Position numbers and translations under genes: made by a program | Part shown: piece by piece, positions 46,497 through 49,855 of the stretch | How positions within the stretch are numbered: the stretch's first letter is position 1 | Layout of the letters: each line of letters opens with the position of its first letter | The notes under the pieces: generated by a model | The model's input: only the letters and a program-made list of their open reading frames with translations | What the model was told of the DNA's origin: nothing | The model's database searches: none | Assembly (NCBI GenBank): GCA_016903695.1 | Contig: JADQBB010000033.1 | Coordinates: 1 to 49,855, forward strand | Length of the DNA stretch: 49,855 nt | Direction: 5' to 3' | From: Chlorogloea purpurea SAG 13.99 | GTDB lineage: Bacteria > Cyanobacteriota > Cyanobacteriia > Cyanobacteriales > Microcystaceae

Positions 46497-47213
46497 TTAT
46501 CTACCTGGAAAACCTACATACCAGAAGTAGGTGGCCATAGGAATGATCGTCGCTAAAGCGAGAAGGACGATGACCCAGATGGTGGCATTTTGATCGTCGG
46601 TTTCTTCCGCAGTGGTGAAAGTGCTGGCAATGTCGATTTTTTGCGCTGCGGGGGGGCCGGGGTCAGGCTGTCCTAATAGTACGGCATTCAGACGCGCGCT
46701 CGCGTCTAATAGAGCCTGATTGTATTTAGCCCCATCTTTCAGGGGTGCGGCCATAGTTTCTGTCAATACGCTTTCGGCGATTTCGTCTGTGAGAGGGGGG
46801 CTTACCGCCTCACCGTAACGGATAGCGGTTTTATTAGTGAGAGTGTCGAGGACTAACAAGGTTTGATGGGCTTGACTTTCCGGGGTGGGATACCAGCCGG
46901 TGAAAATTTCTTCGGCTAAACCGTCGATCGTGTTACCGAAATCGAGACGGCGCACCACTACCATCCGTAATTCATTACCGGTTTTTTTGGCTAGTGACTT
47001 CAGCTCTTTATTAAGTTTACCTTCGTTAACCGCGCTGATCGCCTCCGCTTGGTCTACTATCCAAGTGGATGAACCCGCTTTTAAAGAAGGTAGGTCATAA
47101 AAACCCGTGGCGTTAGCGGGAGATACTACCAAGGCTAGACAGGCGATGACGAGAATAACTAACTTATGGATTAAAGGGTGAGAAGGAAAAATCCTCATAG
47201 ACGTAGTTCTCAT
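46497..47213 (-). CDS. psb32: TPM-domain protein, Psb32-type photosystem II repair protein
   Basis: This 238-residue protein has a signal peptide (residues about 17-36, ending ANA), a TPM-domain body (about 45-180, with TGNELRMVVVRRLD and LLVLDTLTNKTAIRYGE), a Pro-rich linker and one C-terminal membrane helix at about 211-232. This architecture matches Psb32, the cyanobacterial relative of plant TLP18.3, which protects photosystem II and helps its repair in the thylakoid lumen. It is divergent from psaL. Confidence 0.85.
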   Translation of the reverse strand: MRTTSMRIFPSHPLIHKLVILVIACLALVVSPANATGFYDLPSLKAGSSTWIVDQAEAISAVNEGKLNKELKSLAKKTGNELRMVVVRRLDFGNTIDGLAEEIFTGWYPTPESQAHQTLLVLDTLTNKTAIRYGEAVSPPLTDEIAESVLTETMAAPLKDGAKYNQALLDASARLNAVLLGQPDPGPPAAQKIDIASTFTTAEETDDQNATIWVIVLLALATIIPMATYFWYVGFPGR

Positions 47214-47391
47214 AAATAATTGCTACCAATTATGATAAGGGACACTGGCGGTGTGAGGATCGATCGAGTCTTTCGTGAATTTTTTTAACGCTAGAGGCCT
47301 TTTCGGGGGATATATTACCCCTATTGCTTAAAATAGTTTCTTAAAGTTTTCTTTTAATAAAGTCATTCAGAACTAGGAGAACTCAAGTACA

Positions 47392-47877
47392 ATGCCCGAA
47401 TCTGGATACACACAGGTAGTTAAACCTTTCAACGACGACCCTTTCATGGGTCATTTAGCTACCCCCATTTCAGCTTCCGATTTCACCAAAGCTTTCATCG
47501 GCAATTTACCCGCTTACCGTCCCGGTTTGGCTCCTATTCTACGGGGTTTAGAAATCGGTATGGCTCACGGTTATTTTCTCGTCGGCCCCTGGGTGATTCT
47601 CGGCCCTCTAAGAGATTCTGAGTTCGCCAATTTAGGCGGCTTGATTTCTGCCCTGGCTGTAGTCCTCATCGGTACGGCTTGCCTTGCCAGCTACGGTTTA
47701 GTTACTTTCACAGGTCACGTTACGGGTCAAACCGACACCATGAAAACATCGGATGGTTGGAGTCAATTCGCCGCCGGTTTCTTCCTCGGTGGCATGGGTG
47801 GGGCTTTCGTCGCCTACTTCCTGTTAGAAAATCTCAACGTGGTTGACGGTATCATGCGCGGGGTTTTTAACCAATAA
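47392..47877 (+). CDS. psaL: Photosystem I reaction centre subunit XI (PsaL)
   Basis: A 161-residue thylakoid membrane protein with two to three helices. The conserved DPFMGHLATPISASDFTKAFIGNLPAYRPGLAP start and the GLEIGMAHGYFLVGPW helix are diagnostic. PsaL is central to trimer or tetramer assembly of photosystem I. AGGAGA lies 11 bases before the ATG. psaI follows 45 bases downstream, the common cyanobacterial psaLI order. Confidence 0.98.
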   Translation: MPESGYTQVVKPFNDDPFMGHLATPISASDFTKAFIGNLPAYRPGLAPILRGLEIGMAHGYFLVGPWVILGPLRDSEFANLGGLISALAVVLIGTACLASYGLVTFTGHVTGQTDTMKTSDGWSQFAAGFFLGGMGGAFVAYFLLENLNVVDGIMRGVFNQ

Positions 47878-47922
47878 ATATCCCCTTTTCCCATCCTATC
47901 TTTTAATTATGGAGTTTTTGAC

Positions 47923-48039
47923 ATGAGCGGTGCTTACGCGGCTTCTTATCTACCTTGGATTTTGATTCCTATCATCGGCTGGCTTCTCCCCGCCGTAGTT
48001 ATGGGCCTTCTGTTTATCTATATCGAAAGTGATGCTTGA
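47923..48039 (+). CDS. psaI: Photosystem I reaction centre subunit VIII (PsaI)
   Basis: A 38-residue single-span membrane protein beginning [16 protein letters not shown] and ending LFIYIESDA, the hallmark PsaI sequence. It supports PsaL in photosystem I oligomers. GGAG lies 11 bases before the ATG. It is cotranscribed with psaL and followed by a strong terminator. Confidence 0.97.
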   Translation: MSGAYAASYLPWILIPIIGWLLPAVVMGLLFIYIESDA

Positions 48040-48075
48040 TTAGTTCACTGATTTAGTTAAACTTCTTTTTATCCC

Positions 48076-48107
48076 ATAACCCTGCTTCACGGCAGGGTTA
48101 TTTTTTT
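48076..48107 (+). terminator. Rho-independent-type terminator of psaL-psaI
   Basis: A stem of ATAACCCTGC at 48076-48085 and GCAGGGTTAT at 48092-48101, with a six-base loop, is followed by a T-run to 48107. Confidence 0.8.
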
Positions 48108-48123
48108 AGTGTATTAAGCGTAG

Positions 48124-48129
48124 TATAAT
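48124..48129 (+). promoter_or_regulatory. Candidate -10 box of the cobalamin riboswitch operon
   Basis: A perfect TATAAT lies just upstream of the riboswitch. The -35 region falls in the T-run of the previous terminator and is poor, so the promoter may depend on an activator. Confidence 0.45.
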
Positions 48130-48149
48130 TAACCGTACGCGGTTTAAAC

Positions 48150-48280
48150 AAGTAAATAATCGTTTGAAGTAATGGGGAAAGTTTGGTGGAAATCCAACGC
48201 TGTCCCGCAACTGTGATGAGAGTTAGCCGTAATCTCTATAGTCAGAACACCCGCCGCTGCCACATTTAATTATTTATCTT
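48150..48280 (+). ncRNA. Cobalamin (adenosylcobalamin-type) riboswitch
   Basis: The core is recognisable: GGGAA, GGTGGAAATCC, GCTGTCCCGCAACTGTGA, and the B12 box AGTCAGAACACCCGCC. The outer P1 helix is formed by AAGTAAATAAT at 48150-48160 and ATTATTTATCTT at 48269-48280. It lies in the leader of cbtB. By family knowledge, cobalamin binding reduces expression of the downstream genes, which fits uptake of cobalt or B12. Confidence 0.9.
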
Positions 48281-48302
48281 CACTTGCGAGGTACAAGGTG
48301 AA
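48279..48302 (+). promoter_or_regulatory. Hairpin enclosing the ribosome-binding site of cbtB
   Basis: TTCACTTG at 48279-48286 can pair with CAAGGTGAA at 48294-48302 (one bulge). The loop holds the Shine-Dalgarno GAGG and the GTG start codon is in the right arm. It abuts the P1 helix, so it could be the translational switch of the riboswitch. It is predicted by eye only. Confidence 0.55.
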
Positions 48303-48489
48303 AACTTTCTCTCCGTATTTAGTTCAGCAAAAAGCTTCTGATTTAATCCTATCTAAACCTATACAAGCTTCTCTTTATATCTCCTTAGTAGTAATAATAC
48401 TCTGGACTTTATACTTTACAACTTATCCGGCAATTCACGATCGAGTGCATTCGCTACGTCATCACACTTTATTAGTGGGTTGTCATTAA
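48298..48489 (+). CDS. cbtB: CbtB-like small membrane protein, putative cobalt transport subunit
   Basis: A 63-residue protein with one membrane helix (about residues 24-42) and a C-terminal His-rich tail (HDRVHSLRHHTLLVGCH) that fits metal binding and is the CbtB signature. CbtB normally pairs with CbtA, a five-helix protein. No CbtA is next to it. The start is GTG with GAGG upstream. The next gene begins five bases after the stop. Confidence 0.85.
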   Translation: MKTFSPYLVQQKASDLILSKPIQASLYISLVVIILWTLYFTTYPAIHDRVHSLRHHTLLVGCH

Positions 48490-48494
48490 AAATT

Positions 48495-49676
48495 ATGCTG
48501 AAAATCAAATCATGGCTTTTGTTCGGTACTTTATGTGTACTGACCTTGATTGTACTGACAACAGTTAGTTTTTCTCGCTCTCCATTAACAACTGTAGATT
48601 TAACGACTTATCCGACAGTCGCTCGAATACAACCTTTTGAAGCTGAAGCCACATCTAAACAATCTCCTGTAGTCATTAACTTAGAGCCAAAGAGCCAAGA
48701 TGGTAAACCTTTAGAAAATGCCAAAATTGATTTAACGATTTTGACACCATCGAAAACTCCCTGGTTTACAACTGACTTTCCTATAGTTGAAGGGACGAAA
48801 CTGTTGGAGATTAGTAGCTTAGCCCCCTCTGGAAAACTAAAGCTAGAGCAAACTTTGCCCATTCGTGGCACATATCAACTATTAGTTAAAGTCACTCCTG
48901 ATTCCTCTAATTCCTTTACTCCTTTCCAGCAAAAGCTAAAATTATCAGTTCCAGAAAATGGAATAAAATATCGTAATTTTGCTATCCTAGCCACGATTTT
49001 ATTAATAATCGGTTTAATCGGAGGTTCAGTGATTGGTAGAGGGCAAAAAATTCAAGCTGGAGAAATCGCTCCAAGAAATGTACGCTTATTATTAAGTGGT
49101 TTAATAGTCACGGCGATCGCAATGCTTTTATTCGTCAATATTAGTGCAGAAATCGCTCAATCTAATATGTCCATGCCCATGTCACATCCGGTTCAACATA
49201 TAGCTGAAGCCGATAAATTGGGTCTGGCTACTTCCCAAGGATTACAAGCACGAATATCCGGGGATAATATGGCAACGGTGGGAACTCCCGTCACGCTTAA
49301 ACTACAAGTTACTAATGCCCTAACACAACAACCTGGTAGCGATGTGATGTTCGATGTTAAGGTTACTCAAATTGAGCATGGATGGGTAGCTTTTGCTTAT
49401 CAAGGCGTGGGTGATGGGCAGGGAAAATTACAGTGGCAACACCAGTTTTTTGATGGTGCCCCCCATAAAATAGAGGTAGAAATCCTACCGCTTCCAGGTG
49501 GAATAGAAAAGTTCCAACCATTTAAAGTCCAGAAGCAGATAGAGGTAGAAGGGGTAGCCCCACCTTTATTAACTCGCTTAATTAGTTTAAGCTATTTGGC
49601 CGGCATAGTTCTGATCGGGTTTTTAATAGGCATAAAACTTCAACACAAAAAAATTTCTCCTACTCCATCAATTTGA
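48495..49676 (+). CDS. Unrecognised membrane protein in the cobalamin-riboswitch operon, with two YtkA/FixH-like domains
   Basis: A protein of 393 residues. The first helix or signal anchor is at about 6-25. An extracytoplasmic beta domain follows at about 30-155 (KPLENAKIDLTIL...IRGTYQLLVKV). Two close helices are at about 162-178 and 200-217, with a Met/His cluster MSMPMSH near 227-233. A second beta domain is at about 250-345, and one last helix lies near 360-382. The beta domains look like the YtkA/FixH type. The Met/His cluster could bind metal. As it is cotranscribed with cbtB under a B12 riboswitch, a role in cobalt uptake is plausible, but this is inference. ATG at 48495 is preferred over TTG at 48480. 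Confidence 0.6.
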   Translation: MLKIKSWLLFGTLCVLTLIVLTTVSFSRSPLTTVDLTTYPTVARIQPFEAEATSKQSPVVINLEPKSQDGKPLENAKIDLTILTPSKTPWFTTDFPIVEGTKLLEISSLAPSGKLKLEQTLPIRGTYQLLVKVTPDSSNSFTPFQQKLKLSVPENGIKYRNFAILATILLIIGLIGGSVIGRGQKIQAGEIAPRNVRLLLSGLIVTAIAMLLFVNISAEIAQSNMSMPMSHPVQHIAEADKLGLATSQGLQARISGDNMATVGTPVTLKLQVTNALTQQPGSDVMFDVKVTQIEHGWVAFAYQGVGDGQGKLQWQHQFFDGAPHKIEVEILPLPGGIEKFQPFKVQKQIEVEGVAPPLLTRLISLSYLAGIVLIGFLIGIKLQHKKISPTPSI

Positions 49677-49755
49677 GTACGATCTTTTGGTTTCTTCCTG
49701 TTGCAGTTAAGGATATTTTAGGGAGCATCCCAATTATGCAAGGTATACCTGACCC

Positions 49756-49855
49756 GACCGTGATTAAAATCACGGTCTCATAGCAGAAGTCCTCTTAAGA
49801 GGACTTGGACTATGAGGCGGGGAATTGATTCCCCGCCGGTCGTTGCAAAAATGGG
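49756..49855 (+). repeat. Three-hairpin palindromic repeat element, type B, cut by the window edge
   Basis: Palindrome 1 at 49756-49777 is identical to that at 327. Palindrome 2 at 49787-49806 is AAGTCCTCTT paired with AAGAGGACTT. Palindrome 3 at 49816-49837 is GGCGGGGAA paired with TTCCCCGCC. The tail CCGGTCGTTGCAAAAATGGG follows and runs off the end. Compared with the element at 327, paired bases in stems 2 and 3 have changed together. Confidence 0.8.

Overview
The window is cyanobacterial. It carries the photosystem I genes psaL and psaI, a full kaiABC circadian clock locus, a CruP-type carotenoid oxidoreductase, a Psb32-type photosystem II repair protein, a GUN4-domain protein, a PEP-CTERM protein and many HIP1 octamers (GCGATCGC, for example at 5070, 13894, 14194, 17370, 18162 and 18621). 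Genes are dense and mostly housekeeping. The genus cannot be fixed from the sequence alone.

Layout. 1-560: the right end of an insertion sequence, one intact three-hairpin repeat element and two short tandem arrays. 979-3490: PEP-CTERM protein, secreted GUN4-like protein, pyrB. 3594-4990: a complete DDE insertion sequence sitting inside hairpin repeats. 5101-8670: a tetR-emrA-emrB-type multidrug export operon. 9465-11624: a small operon ending in endonuclease V, with a TIR-like-fold protein ahead of it. 11665-14789: a cyclophilin fused to C-terminal repeats, and two conserved hypothetical genes. 14792-17746: kaiC, kaiB and kaiA on the minus strand, with a large soluble hybrid histidine kinase reading away from kaiA. 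20453-23941: a lipid-binding-fold protein, mrp, rodA and a phosphopantetheinyl transferase. 23986-27935: two paralogous CPA1 Na+/H+ antiporters with a Uma2 gene between them. 28011-32213: a cruP-hpnA-GT39 operon. 32297-36890: PBP2, an ABC exporter, a Rieske protein and a DUF1997 protein. 37142-41413: a giant RTX repeat protein. 41731-45914: pheA, a LON-domain protein, a glycine-zipper protein and a P-loop kinase/WYL fusion. 46029-48039: ridA, psb32, psaL and psaI. 48124-49676: a cobalamin riboswitch controlling cbtB and an unrecognised membrane protein. 49756-49855: another copy of the three-hairpin element.

The points most worth a second look are these. First, the three-hairpin repeat family shows compensatory stem changes between copies, and its central palindrome is the insertion point of the local insertion sequence. 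Second, endonuclease V has a strong Shine-Dalgarno sequence but ATA where ATG is expected, next to a TIR-like gene. Third, the cobalamin riboswitch operon pairs CbtB with an undescribed two-domain membrane protein, and a hairpin encloses the ribosome-binding site. Fourth, one protein fuses a polynucleotide-kinase-like P-loop domain to a WYL regulator. Fifth, the kinase beside kaiABC has degenerate receiver domains. Sixth, cruP is in an operon with a hopanoid-type epimerase and a GT39-like glycosyltransferase.
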